From the NCBI GenBank assembly GCA_963170055.1, contig CAUJGJ010000436.1:35001-99000 (forward strand): a stretch of DNA of 64,000 bases. The letters run 5' to 3'. Below the pieces are notes generated by a model. That model was not told the DNA's origin. It was given only the letters and a program-made list of their open reading frames with translations, and made no database searches. Positions within the stretch are counted from its first letter, which is position 1; each line of letters opens with the position of its first letter. This stretch comes from Halisarca cf. caerulea. Its lineage: Eukaryota > Porifera > Demospongiae > Chondrillida > Halisarcidae. The position numbers were made by a program, and so were the translations under genes. Below are positions 37,810 through 49,629 of this stretch, in pieces.

Positions 37810-38460
37810 ATCAGAGAAATGCTTAACAGTACCTAAAATTGAAATAGCATTCCTCCTCTGCAAGGGGAACTGAAATATGCTGATGGAGGTAATACGTGGA
37901 AAGAGGATCTCCTGAGATCAAGCGAAGCCGTCTACCAATTCCTTCAAAGAGACCTTTTGCTCTTGGGCTGAAAGAGCCTGAGGTTTCCACAGTAACTGGG
38001 GTGAAGAGGCATATGGTTGACAGATTCTCGTACTGTTGCATCTTCCGGTGTTTTGCTTCCATTGCAACAGCACCTGCCTCTCTTTTGGCAATATGAACAT
38101 GGGATGAGGCAAAAGTATCTGCGCATGCAAGTGACATCCCATGCATGCCAAAGCCTTTCCATGCTCCCATGGCACCAAGGTATAAACCCATCTGGCCTCT
38201 TGCCATTGGAAGGACACAGTCCTTTGGCTTCGAGACGTGATGGAACCCCCACAGCAAGCAATGACCTGTGCAACAGATCATTCAAGGAGGAATGGCGAGA
38301 GATGCGGCCGGCCCTGGCTCCTCCTACAGCTCATGCAACCCATGAATGCCATACTCATCCATGGCTGCACCACATTGATGGCAATTGTGAGGCTGGCTAG
38401 GAGGCACACCTAGGCGTAGCCCAGCCGCAATTCTCACCACATATGGAACACCCGCAGCAA
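37810..38460 (-). mobile_element. 3' fragment of a related non-LTR retrotransposon, opposite strand
   Basis: The minus strand reads, in order: RIAAGLRLGVPP, the zinc motif CHQCGAAMDEYGIHGLH (about 38430-38380), the nuclease motif GKRPDG (about 38200), then ADTFASSHVHIAKREAGA, VTVETSGSFSPRAKGL and IGRRLRLISGDP. These parallel the C-terminal segments of the plus-strand element at 34.85-37.6 kb, but the two copies are diverged. Frame changes break it near 38280 and 38180. Only the last third of the element is present. It faces the other copy tail to tail across an AT microsatellite. Confidence 0.7.
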
Positions 38461-38463
38461 GCA

Positions 38464-38520
38464 ATATATATATAATATATATGTATATATATATATATAT
38501 ATATAATATATATATATATA
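38464..38520. repeat. (TA)n microsatellite
   Basis: An imperfect TA/ATAATATATA run of about 55 bp, into which the TA-targeting MITE at 38521 has inserted. Confidence 0.85.
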
Positions 38521-38856
38521 CAGTGCAACCTCTCATATCCGGGCAGTTTGGGACCAAGGGGGGCCCGTAATTGTGAAAGTGCCCGTAAGTATGAATCCTC
38601 TACTACCTGTGTATACGTTGAGACATTTCACACTTTAAATATTCTTTTTTCTTTATTTTCCTTTAAGCAGTGACAAGTGGATGCTTTCTACCAGTCATGT
38701 TACCTGATACTAAACATGCACACACACCACATAGTACAGCTATAGACCCATAATGTAGTCCACATTAGCACTGATAATAGAAGTACCTGCATGAAACACT
38801 GCCCGGTTGAGTGAGGTGCCCGTAACTACGGGGGCCGGATATGCGAGGTTCTACTG
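38521..38856. mobile_element. TA-flanked MITE with CAGTGCAACCTCTCATATCC ends
   Basis: The left end is CAGTGCAACCTCTCATATCC and the right end GGATATGCGAGGTTCTACTG; they are imperfect inverted repeats of about 24 bp. TA flanks both ends. It is 336 bp with GCCCGTAA / TTACGGGC units near the ends and no ORF. Confidence 0.75.
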
Positions 38857-39036
38857 TATATATATAATATTATGCATGTATGCATGTATATGCTAAGGAA
38901 TTCATCGCGGTTTCCAATTTTATTCCTTCCATTTAATTGGCACTCTCGATTTGCAAACCCTATAATAGCCTAGCTATATCTTAAATTTGTACAATTCATT
39001 TGTCCACCTTCCTGCAAATATGCATGTATATATAAT

Positions 39037-39081
39037 CATAGACACTCTATACTACGTAACCGTAATATAGAGTGTCTATGG
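39037..39081. repeat. Palindrome CATAGACACTCTATACTACG
   Basis: Arms CATAGACACTCTATA and TATAGAGTGTCTATG face each other across about 14 nt. It is related to the palindromes at 12857-12898 and 42006-42053; half copies (TAGAGTGTCTAT) occur near 1211, 1806 and 33280. Confidence 0.7.
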
Positions 39082-39119
39082 TATTATATAGTCTTGACCC
39101 TCAATCTATAGCTGTACCC

Positions 39120-39134
39120 TCCCCCCCCCCCCCC
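39120..39134. repeat. Poly-C tract
   Basis: A run of 14-15 C residues. Similar homopolymers occur at 57300-57309 (G) and 62199-62212 (C). Lengths of such runs are unreliable in assemblies. Confidence 0.8.
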
Positions 39135-39409
39135 AAATCATCATCACAATATAATATAAATATTCTTCTCTATAGCTAGCCTTATTGCAAAGAATTCAAT
39201 CACTATAATATGCATACAGTCACACCCAAAACTGGTTTATATATAAAAACCTCATTTATCCAACAGTCAATACATCATCACTACTCTATGTACAAATTAC
39301 CCTGATTTATCCAACAGATTGAACAAATATGGTCGGATATAAATGAGGGCCCACTATAATAGATTTTAATTTATTGACTAGCTCTTGCAAGATTAACTGT
39401 ATATAGCAT

Positions 39410-40525
39410 CCGTTACCATGAAAATAACACGATTATACAGTGATTTTATGCTCTAATTAAATCAAACCTAAATGAAGCCAATCTTCGCTACTGTGCATGA
39501 GAAGTGAACTTAGCATCGATCATAGCGCTAGCTGAGAAAGTCTTCTTTAGGGATTCTATAACCATTGATTCCATTCAGAAACTTGTTTAAGGTTCAAATT
39601 ATTTGCTTTGTCGAATTCCTGCATGCAGAACACTAGCCCACAGTCCATGAACGGATGCTATTATAGTTGTTGGGACATATACAAGCACTCGGGCTATCTG
39701 TACATATATGACATAAAATGCACTCATGCATGATCATCTGCTATAGTGCCTTCAGGACTTGTGGCATATTATATGCCATCCCTTGCACCTATATACACGT
39801 ATACTAAACACAATATTATAATTATCATTTAATATATAATTTTAAAAACGTACATACAGAACCAGCTCATACTACCAGTATATTTGTATATTATGCCATG
39901 ATTACACACACTACATGATAAATTATTATAAAAATTTGCAATCATTATATTGATGTATGTACATAATAATGGAATGCCGTGCATGCAAGACAAAAGTTAT
40001 GGAACGCTGTGCAGTACACAATTTATAATATATAATGTGACCTGATCATCTTCATATACATAATACTATATTATTATATTGCACAACAGTTATAGGAAAT
40101 TTACAATAGCTAGAGCAGGTGGCCAATATTATACCATAATTATTATATAGCATCCATTACCATGGTTAACAGTACAATTATACAGTGCTTCTATATTGTA
40201 TAAAACATGGGTGTTTAACTTACCGTGCATGATCATGAGTTTATACTTTAAAATCTGTGATTTCATGCAAATACCTCTCTGTAATGCTCCTTAAATAGCT
40301 ATCCAGAGAAATACTAAGTCAAATCCTAATTGAAACCAATTTTTGCCAATGTGAGAAGTACGCGTGAACTTAGCATTGTAGCAGAGAAAATCTTCATTGA
40401 CAATTCTTACCGCCGATTCCCTTCTTAAGCTTGATTTTTAGTGCTCAGATTGCTTTATCGAATTTCTGAAAGACAAGAACACCTGGCCAAAGTCCATGAA
40501 CGGATGCTATAATGGTTAAGATAAA
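39410..40525. repeat. Two diverged tandem copies of a ~300-bp segment
   Basis: Landmarks repeat in the same order at about 39410-39660 and 40150-40515: GTTACCATG, ATTATACAGTG, GTGAACTTAGCAT, AGAAA(A/G)TCTTC, CGAATT(C/T)CTG and TCCATGAACGGATGCTAT. The second copy carries extra sequence in its middle. No ORF is conserved between them. Apart from this, 38.9-41.4 kb is AT-rich DNA in which I see no gene. Confidence 0.55.
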
Positions 40526-40924
40526 GGTAGGGCTGAGGCTATTATGCTAAATTGTTGCCTAATATGCTATTCCACCATGCTCAAGATTTCATTTTATTAT
40601 GCTGTTAATTACTCCAATTATTCCATGGCATATTCTCATTGAATATTCTATTGCAGCACAACTTCAAGTTGAATTGTGAAAACTTGTGATTAAAATCATG
40701 AAGTTACATAATATCAGTATAATACATGCATGCGAAATATCTTAATGTTAGTGTTTGAAACTCAATGGGAAAGCTGTACAATGGTACCACTGTGCTGGAG
40801 GGATCATCTGATTCAACAGTCATTCCCATATTCTATCCCTTTATTCCGGAATTATGCTCCATTACTTTAGAAACCTATTATTCGAGAAAGTATGCCGGCA
40901 TATTAGCCTCAGCCCTAGACATAG

Positions 40925-41010
40925 GCACTTGGTCTGCATGGCATATAAAATGCACTCTCCCTCGGGTGCTTTGTGTCCTCAGGATTCAGCATTTTATATG
41001 CCATACAGCC
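40925..41010. repeat. Inverted repeat GGCATATAAAATGC
   Basis: GCATGGCATATAAAATGC and GCATTTTATATGCCATAC lie 30-40 nt apart with GTGCTTTGTGTCC between them. A degraded relative (ACATAAAATGCACTC, then CATATTATATGCCATCC) lies at 39710-39780. Confidence 0.5.
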
Positions 41011-41369
41011 CTTGCGCCTATGTCTTAACCACTAAATACAGACCAGTTAAGATGATAAGATTGTAGCATTATTTTGATAGGATAATTAAAGTAAATGTTG
41101 TCATACTACATTATATAATTAAGAATGCATGGGCTGTCAGTCGGTATTAGAAAATATACTGACCCTAGCTCTATATTCCTGATAGTGACCTCCTGGTGGG
41201 CTCATAACACACATATATAGCAGCGTATAGTTGAAAATCAAATTGGTGGTACATTACACATATGGATTTTGCATACATTTACCAATATTTAAATTTGGTC
41301 AGATACACAGTCTATTTATAGCATTGAAAATATTACATTACAGAAACTTAACTTTAACGACTAATAAGA

Positions 41370-41375
41370 TTTATT
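41370..41375 (-). terminator. Candidate polyadenylation signal of the LMF2-like gene
   Basis: The minus strand reads AATAAA here, about 105 nt after the stop codon at 41480-41478. It is the first canonical hexamer downstream of the gene. Confidence 0.45.
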
Positions 41376-41477
41376 ACAGCTCTTGTAGTTAATACGAAGT
41401 TACATAATAATTATTATTAGAGTTAATATCAATTACAGCTCTACAGTACTATGTGTATGTCATGCATATTGTCAAGT

Positions 41478-44400
41478 CTATACTTTGAAACAAAATGCTA
41501 CCAAACTGCATGATGCTGCCATAATAATCAAAATCCACACAAGTACATGATGTGCAACTCCTTCAGCACAACTTCTAATCCATGCCAAAAATCTGCTGCA
41601 TACATTCTCTGGAGGATTGTAATTTGCACTATTCAAATAACCATGATGCTTAAGAAATTCCAACAATGTTGGTTCTTGCCATGATAACGGTGGGAAATAC
41701 TCCTTAACCAGATTTCTGACCCACCACGTGCTTTCACTGCCAATGCAAAACAAAAGACCACAGTATACAGTATACTGTAATACCTGACAATAGAACTAAC
41801 ACACAATTTTACATGACAGCCCCTACAAATCAATTTTGCTACATTTTAGTGCATAATCCTTGTCTAATCTACATGTATATATTATAATGTGTATATAATA
41901 AACAAAGACATAAATATTATACGTACTTCTAAACTGATACACTGTAACATCAAAGGATCTGGCTAAACTCACTAGCATCAGTTTAGTAGCCAGTTGGTTA
42001 AAACACAGATATTCTATACTATGTACCCGGTACGTAGTATAGAGTATCTATGGTTATAACCTATACATACATACCTACAGTGCTCCCCACATAATCAGCC
42101 TTAATTGGCTTAATTGGCCAAAATTGTGATGGATTGTAGTGGTGCCAATTTGGTACTTACTGTACTAAGAACAAGAAGGACAAAATTTGAAAGTAAGATT
42201 GTCATCCATCCTACAACGCCAGAAGGATTGATCCATACAGTTGACTTTCAAAATAGGAAGAATTTGCCCTTGCCCCCATGCAGTGGCCAAGAGCACAGTT
42301 CCACCGAGGCAACCAACGGTTGAGAGTTGCTTATCAAATTGCTGAATATGGTTCAAAGATTGAATCACAGTGGAGGGATCAAACAGCTCTGAATGCAGAA
42401 CAAAGTAGTTACCCTATATGATGATACATGTGCTAGGGATCATTGTCATATCCCTATATTTGTACCTTGTGAAAGTACCTAAGCAAGCAGTGGAAAGAGG
42501 TGGCGCCTTTTTGAATTGAGACCACTTGCCAATACAAACAGGATCTGACAATCCCTTGGTCTTCCCAACAGCTTATACGGAGAAGTAAACTCAATGCCAT
42601 GATGAAGATTATAAGCACACAAGTGAACTCCCTTTATTGCGTACCACTCATACAGGACAGTGCAAAAAGGCTTTATTAAAAACATCCTCACAAAACCACT
42701 TAGAACAAGGTTAAGTTGTAAAACATGGGCACAGGGCTAGGTGGGCAAAGGTTAAGACGGACATAGGGCTAGACAAACATAGGGCTATACATACATGAGG
42801 CTAGACAGGTATATGTCCAGATTACAGCTTAGTTGGACTGGTGCACACCGTGCAAATTCCTACTGTACCTCACACAGCATATACATATGTACATATATGC
42901 ACTCAGTCCAACTAAATTCTGTCTAGATCTATAACCAATAATTTGTCAATATACGTAGTACTACATATGTATTGTCTCAATTTAGCTACAGTACTAAAGA
43001 TAGACAGATGCCTGTATATTCCAGTTCAAGCCAGCTATTCGATTAATGCTTGATTATATGATTATATTGTCATTGAGTAGAGTTCTGTGATACTAGCCAC
43101 TTGTCCAAGATAAAATGCACTTTAGAGTAAACAAAATGCGGTGGTGCATTTCAAGAAATGCTTTTGAAACACACAGAAGGTTTACTAAACTCCATAAAAC
43201 AGAATGTACGTACGTACTGTATTTAAAACAAACGAGTGTAACAGCACCATCTACTGAGTAAGGACTTGCATAATACTATTATGCACATATGCAATTTACA
43301 GTACACAGATGTTTTATCCATACCTGTTTCCATGGGAAGCTTGCTGACTATAATTATACAAGAACAAATTTGCTCTTATGTACAAAGGTGTTGTCTGGAA
43401 GGCTTGTGGACCCATTAACTTCAGAACATCAGATTCTCCAATCAGTAAGCGGTAGGCTAGATGAATTAACCATGGATTCTCATGATAACTTCCTAGTGCA
43501 GCAAACCACATCTGCCAATCCAAACGTGGTTGATGAGGAGCTACAAGAAGAACTTGAAACATAAATCACATAGTTCATACATATACATATCTTATATCTG
43601 TAGTACAGAGCAGATGTGCACTGAAATTGACAAACTGAATGTAGAAAAAGCTGATACAACAGCAAGGGGACTAACTCTTCTTCTAGGTGTATAAAAACCA
43701 TTTAAAATGGTAAAAGGATGCAGGATTGACACAGGATCGTACAAAGCCATTATCAAAAAAGGATTCTCCAAGAACACTTGAAACAAGGGTAAGTTGCAAA
43801 ACCGGTACAGGGCTAGGTGGGCAAAGAAACAAAACAGGCATAGGGCTAGACGAGCATAGGGCTACACAGACATGAGGCTAGACGGGTATAGGGCTAGACA
43901 GAGTTTAGTTGGACTGAGTGCACACTGTGCAAATTCCTACATCCCGCATGTGCAGCACATTATACAGTACATATGTGCTGCGGGATGTAGGAATTTGTGT
44001 TGGCTGTTTCTCAAAAAGCCTGTGGTATACATCACCTTTTCAGTTCTTAAAATGAGATGTTAAGGCGAAGCATGCACTCCTGAAGCTTGACGACCCGTTA
44101 CTAAGCAAAAGTACAATCTCAGATCTTCGAATGAAGTCTGAATGGTGCAAACTTCTTCACCTTGAGTCATTTCATTCACATGATACATACCAAAGCTACC
44201 ATATAATGGGAAATTTTCGCGGGATAAAATTTTTGTGAGTGGCTCCATTTTGTGAATTTCGCGAATCCCTAAGGTTTCAGCCATTTTTTACTTAGACAAT
44301 GGTGGCAAAGTAGCTTTGGTGTGTATTGTGTGAACGAAATGACTCAAGGCAAAGAAGTTTAGCATAGTATTTCAGAAGGTAGTGGACGGCCACACACAAC

Positions 44401-46366
44401 TGTATTTGCCTGCATTGTTGAAAAGTCAGATAGGAGAAGAATGCTGCCTCTGTGCTAACAAAATGTGTTCTAGTGTCACTTGGCATGTAAGTAAGCGTAT
44501 GTCCAACACTGGTTTCTTATGGTGATAATTACATACTGTAGCTAAATTTGCTGTGATTAACTTCAATATTTCTTGTACTGTATATGGTACATACCAGCTT
44601 TGAAAGCCTATTCAGCTTGTTGTATGAACTTTGATGGTATAACATATGGCATGTACATGTATAAAACAACACTAAAGAGTCTATATTCCTTTCTACAGTA
44701 CTGCCACATATACTAGCAATATATAAAAGTTTATACAACCAAATGCAACTTACTGACAAAAGGTGGTGATTTGCTCACATTCCCTGGCTTATAAAAAAAT
44801 TCAAGTTCCTTCCAGTCACCCTCCAAGCTGTCAGTACCTTCTAAAACAACTTCTGGCCTACCACCTACACCAGTCATCCTTCGAAACAGGCCATAATGAT
44901 TGCAAATAGCGTACTTATTAAAGATGCTGTAAGTTTCATGCACACCTTTGGGTACAGATTGATAAAATGTAGCATCAAGTGTTGACAAAGGAACCTGCAG
45001 TATAGAAAGGATAAGCCACACAAAAATCTGTGCAAATTTAATAATATTATGATTCAAGATCAAAATGGACATACCAGTGACACTGTAAACAGCACTGAAC
45101 TGCACACAATAGTACATATGCAAATCAAACCATTGTATATCGTGACAATTCGCAAAAATCTAAGGTATAAGGGAACAGAATATATGTAATGGTAAAGCTA
45201 CCAAAATAACTTCATACAATGTGTAGAGTAAAGCTTACCTTCGGAGAATTAAAGATACTTCATACACAAATGCAAGAAAAGCTTCTACTACTGCAACTCG
45301 TAATGCGACTTCTAACCAACGCTCAAATTCTTTATAAGTAAAAGATACATGTGTGTTGACAATTAACTCTTCTACAGAAATAGTTGTACCAAAGACAGCT
45401 GATGTATAAAACATGCTGAACATAATCACACCAACCACCAAAACAGCCACTCCAAATGCCCAAAGTATTTTTGTACCATAGAGAATTTTTTTTCTGTCCT
45501 TAGACTTGTCTTGTGTAATCAGTAAAGACATACAAAGAACAATTGTTAGCAAATTAAAGAAATTATAATTTCCTGTTGCAATGATGCATAGCTGGAAAAA
45601 TACTTCACAAAGAAAAGAAAAGTGTCTTAAAGCCTTTATGGGCATAAAGAAGAAGAAAGGAACCACAATTTCAATGTAGTAAGTGCCAACAACAGACAAT
45701 TTCTGAATCCACTCTGGAAAGTGATGCACATACCATGCAATAGGTGTTGGAATGCACTGAGATTCATAGTGGTAGTTTAGTGCTGTTAAAGACCACCAGG
45801 TCGGGCAATGACTAGTCAATTTGACAATGCCAGATGCAAACATCAAGCGAAAGAGGAGCCAACGAAGCAAAAAAACCATAAGTCTGTCTTTTGATACACT
45901 ATCATTTGTTCCCTTTGATTTGCCTATCCAAAGACCTATTGGTGCAGACAATGCAGTCAAGAATCCAGCCTCCAATAGAAGTATGTCCCTACAGTGTAAC
46001 AGATAAAGTCAGTACTTAGAGCATTTTCCTTACAATACTAACATGTATAGCTATGACCAACTCACCACTGAAACCACATGAATACACCACCAACCTGACA
46101 GAATAAAATGGTTATGAAAAGTTACAACAAACAAAACCATGTGCTCAAACTACGCACCTTATAGCATGACAAATAAAGCAGCCAGATTATAGCAAATAGT
46201 CCCATTGATCTCATTTGTGAAAATACAATAGCCAATATTGACAATCCTATCCCACACAGAGTTATCAGCTCCATTAATATTTCTGGACTTAATGGAAACA
46301 GTCCATGAAAGATGAGCAAGGTTGGGTTCCTCGTAAATTCATTTAACAATTCACCAGTTGGCATAT
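41478..46366 (-). CDS. LMF2: Lipase maturation factor 2-like ER membrane protein, 5' exon(s) missing
   Basis: Seven minus-strand exons join in phase: 46366-46158, 46094-46066 (29 nt), 45988-45239, 45159-45075, 44994-44754, 43540-43324 and 41736-41478 (stop TAG), giving 595 residues. Lipase maturation factors are multispanning ER proteins that help fold dimeric lipases such as lipoprotein lipase; direct function for LMF2 is less certain than for LMF1. Family blocks in order: FQWDILLLEAGFLTAL, RWLLFRLMFASGIVKLTS, LTALNYHYESQCIPTP, ITGNYNF-type (ATGNYNFFNLLTIV), NHYGLFRRMTGVGGRPEVVL, FYKPGNVS, PHQPRLDWQMWFAALG, and a C-terminal WWVRNLVKEYFPP. It resembles human LMF2 (707 aa) more than LMF1. The expected first transmembrane segment (about 55 residues) is not present upstream of 46366. 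The last coding intron is 1.6 kb and holds repeats. Confidence 0.9.
42006..42053. repeat. Palindrome around GTACCCGGTAC in LMF2-like flank
   Basis: Arms ATATTCTATACTATGTACC and GGTACGTAGTATAGAGTATC face each other. It belongs to the same family as 39037-39081. It lies in the last intron of the LMF2-like gene. Confidence 0.65.
42715..42950. repeat. Long-arm inverted repeat (GGGCTAGACA family) copy 1
   Basis: The left arm has ACAGGGCTAGGTGGGCAAAG, then GGGCTAGACA units and TTAGTTGGACTG. The right arm has CAGTCCAACTAAATTCTG and TCTAGATC. Copies of the same text occur at 43690-44000 and 59740-59940. It lies in the last intron of the LMF2-like gene. Confidence 0.65.
43690..44000. repeat. GGGCTAGACA family copy 2 with terminal hairpin
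   Basis: It reads ACCATTTAAAATGGTAAAAG, then GGGCTAGGTGGGCAAAG, then TTTAGTTGGACTGAGTGCAC. It ends in a hairpin (AAATTCCTACATCCCGC / GCGGGATGTAGGAATTT, about 43939-43998). The order is the reverse of 59940-60100. It lies in the LMF2-like intron between exons 43540 and 44754. Confidence 0.65.
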
Positions 46367-46544
46367 CTATGATCAAGATGAGAGTACACAAATGGAATTG
46401 TATGGAAAAAGACCAAAGAAACAAAATGTACGTACGTTTATTACTTGTAAAGGCACATTGTCGCCATAGGGGGATGTGTTTCATTGTGATTTCCATTGTG
46501 TAACACACAATCATTATAATATTACTACAATGATTGTGTGTTAC

Positions 46545-46595
46545 ACACACACACACACAGACACATACACACACAGAGAGAGAGACACACACACA

Positions 46596-46649
<54 letters not shown>

Positions 46650-46665
46650 ACACATGAGAGAGAGA
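46545..46665. repeat. (CA)n / (GA)n microsatellite
   Basis: CA repeats interrupted by GAGAGAGAG blocks lie between the first LMF2-like exon seen and the plus-strand retrotransposon. Long frames here are simple-sequence artefacts. Confidence 0.9.
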
Positions 46666-46689
46666 GAGACCATTCACCACTTTTGTCCT

Positions 46690-49500
46690 CACTTGTAGCT
46701 CATCATTCACCAGTTCTATCCACTCATGAGTCTCAGTATGCTCCCTTTTCATCTTCACATCATTCCTCAATTTCATCCTCACCTGTACCCCCATCCTTAG
46801 AATCATCACCATCAGCTCGTCTTTCTCTTTCAATGCCTAACACACCACAGCCACAAACTACCCAAGCCATTTCATCCAATCATTCTTATTCTATATCTCA
46901 TATCCCACTATCTCCATCAGTCACCATTGCACCAGGTATCTTACTACCTAGATCTCCATCAGAATGGGCTGACGCGGACACCTACATCTGCACCACCATT
47001 GTACCATTAGTTCTCATGGAAAGCAATGTAGACAGCATAAACCATCACATTTGTCATGGCATATACCGGTATTCTTTCTTCACCTCTTAATTCGGTTTCA
47101 TCCCTAACATTCGTCACTCCCAAACCACAGAGAACAACACTACCATGATTCAGAGCTTAAGAAGGTGAAAACTGAGAAAACTTCAGTCAAGAAACAACTG
47201 CGCCAACTCAGGAGGACCCCTTCTAGTGCAGAGAAAGTTAGGCTATTGGCACATGAGTTTCATGTCCTTGTACGGAGACATAGTAAGCTTGCCAAAGATG
47301 CCAAGAAAATGGCTGCCAAGGCACGTGCCAAGAAGCCTAGGAAAGAATGCCACAAGGATCTACACAAGTTCTCCCAGAAAATCCTTGAGGATGACAGTAG
47401 AGCTGAGGCTCAGTCCTTTTTCACTGATACCTATTCTGCATCTCCACAGAATTTTCACTGTCCATCTTGAATGCTACAGCCCCCACCACCATCCATTCCT
47501 ATGACATATAGTCAGTTCACAATTGAGGAGCTACGAAGTGTGATTACCAAAATGAAGTCATCATCCTCTCCAAGTCCGGTGGATCAAATCCCGTACACTG
47601 TGTTGAAGAAATGTCCATCCCTGTGGCCTGCATTACTGCATTTGTTTAACTTGTGCTGGTCAACCCAGTACATACCGAAGGCCTGGAAGGTTGGTGTTAT
47701 CCGGCTCTTAGGTACTGTAAGAAGAAAGCACAAGAGGATCCCAGCTAACCATCCAACTTTTGCCCCATAGCTCTCACTTCCTGTATTGGTAAAGTGTTCA
47801 CCAGCTTGGTAAAGAGGAGGTGGTTATCATACATGATAACCAATGGCTATCTCAACACTGATGTCCAGAAGGCCTTTGTTGATGGTATACCTGGATGCAC
47901 TGAACATCACCTCAAGCTTTTGTCCATCCTCCGTGATGCCCAGAAGAAACACAAGTCACTCAGTGTCTGCTGGCTTGACCTAGCCAATGCCTTTAGCAGT
48001 GTTTTTCACTATCTTATCCGCTTCTCTCCGGCCCATTATCACGCTCCTCCACCCTTGATTGGAATCATCTCTAGCCTCTATGATAGCCTTACTGCTGTCA
48101 TTTCCACTGAGTCATGGATAACAGATCCCATCCATCTCCAAACTGGGGTCTACCAGGGTGATCCTCTCTCTGTACTCATGTTTACTACAGTGATGAATAC
48201 TTTGGTGGACTCCATTGTTCAGTGCTACCCTGATCTCGGCTATGCCCTTGGCTCATCTCCAAAGAAGACCAACATGTTGCAATATGCTGACGATACCTCC
48301 ATCATTGCAAATGGGCCTGCCTCCTGCCAGAAAATGTTCTCAGCTACCAAGTCTTGGTTATCCTGGTCAGGTATGAACGCCAATGTGCCAAAGTGTGTAT
48401 GTCTTTCCATCCAATCATCCACAGGTAGACCATACAACCCAAACTTGTTGCTCAACAACAAGCCTATACCTTATATTGCTGATTCTACCTTTTGTTTCCT
48501 TGGGGCTCCAGTAGCAGTTTACTCTACTGATGCGGAGTCCAGAGACCACCTAATAGCCAAGTTGTCTTCTTTATTGCAGAAGGTTGATGCTATTCCCATC
48601 ACAAGGCAGCAAAAGTTAAAGATCTTGAAGGCTGGTATCTGCCTCACCTCACATGGGACCTCTCCCTCTCCTCCTTCACTATCACTTGGCTCAAGACCAA
48701 GCTGCAACCAATTGCCACTAGGTACCTTAAGAGATGGAGTGGTCTCGCCAAAGCAGCCGATCCCAACCGTCTCTTCTTACCCAAGGTCAATGGTGGTATG
48801 GACCTTCCACACCTCGTCACTCTGTACAAGAAGCTTCAGGCAAGTAAAGCAGCAAATTATGTATGCTCCCGAGACCCTATTGTCCGATCTCTTGCTACTA
48901 TGCAATGAGTGACAGAGTCTTAAGCATGTCCTCAACCAGGACAACAAATGACAACAGACTTGCCAGGCTCAGGCTACCATTTTCCACAGAATGTGGCTCT
49001 CACAGACAGCCGTCCAGATATGGTGATTTGGTGCAAGGACAGCATCACCCTTATCAAGCTCACCATCCCCTTTGAAGAGGGAACTGATGCAGCTGCCACC
49101 AGCAAGAAGGAAAGATACAAAGAACTGTTAGCACAATGTTCAACCACTAAACGAACAGCACAATTAACTACAATTGAAGTAGGATCAAGAGGATTCCTGA
49201 ATGCCACAAGTTTCAATACCCTTTACAAACATCTGTCTTTCATCATCAAAAGGCAGTGGAAAGAACTTGAAACTGAAGTAGTGAAGAAGTGCATTTTAAG
49301 TTTGTATGGCATCTGATATTAGAGAAACTGGACAGTGAAGTTTTAGAACGTTATTGCTCCTTCAACCTCAACTTGATTGTTCTGTGTTAGGTTTATTTGT
49401 ATAACTTGAGTGTAATGTCATGGCTTAACTAGGTTGTTATATGTGTGTATGTTATATGTTATGATGTAACTCAATTGTAATTGTAATCATAACACATTTT
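46690..49500 (+). mobile_element. Non-LTR retrotransposon, second lineage (restriction-like endonuclease type), degenerate
   Basis: Plus-strand coding remnants: a Ser/Pro/His-rich leader (46690-47090), a basic segment with LRQLRRTPSSAEKVRLL (about 47190), a reverse transcriptase N-part (47510-47760), and the RT core (47794-48640) with CWLDLANAFSSV, GVYQGDPLSVLMF and the catalytic YADDTS (48283). A maturase-like tail follows, then the nuclease-like RPDMVIW (about 49011) with LTIPFE and EVGSRGF. RPD then TxPFE is the pattern of R2-type C-terminal nucleases. Stops or frame changes at about 47470, 47770, 48645 and 48906 make it inactive. It sits head-to-head with the LMF2-like gene, immediately upstream of its first visible exon, so it may lie inside that gene's first intron. 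The class is clear; the clade is not. Confidence 0.75.
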
Positions 49501-49629
49501 TTTTCTTCGTGACAGTGCTAGATCTGTTAACTGTGCAAATTTTTGTAGAACATTAGAGCAGGATCTACACCACACTGACCCTCATTATAGCCATTGTTAT
49601 TCAACTTGTGCTTTTTGTACTCAAATTGT

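Noticed and set aside
46122..46673. Extension of the LMF2-like first exon upstream through the CA repeat as one 183-codon exon
   Set aside because: The upstream part translates the (CA)n tract and does not resemble the expected membrane span; an AG acceptor lies exactly at 46367-46368.
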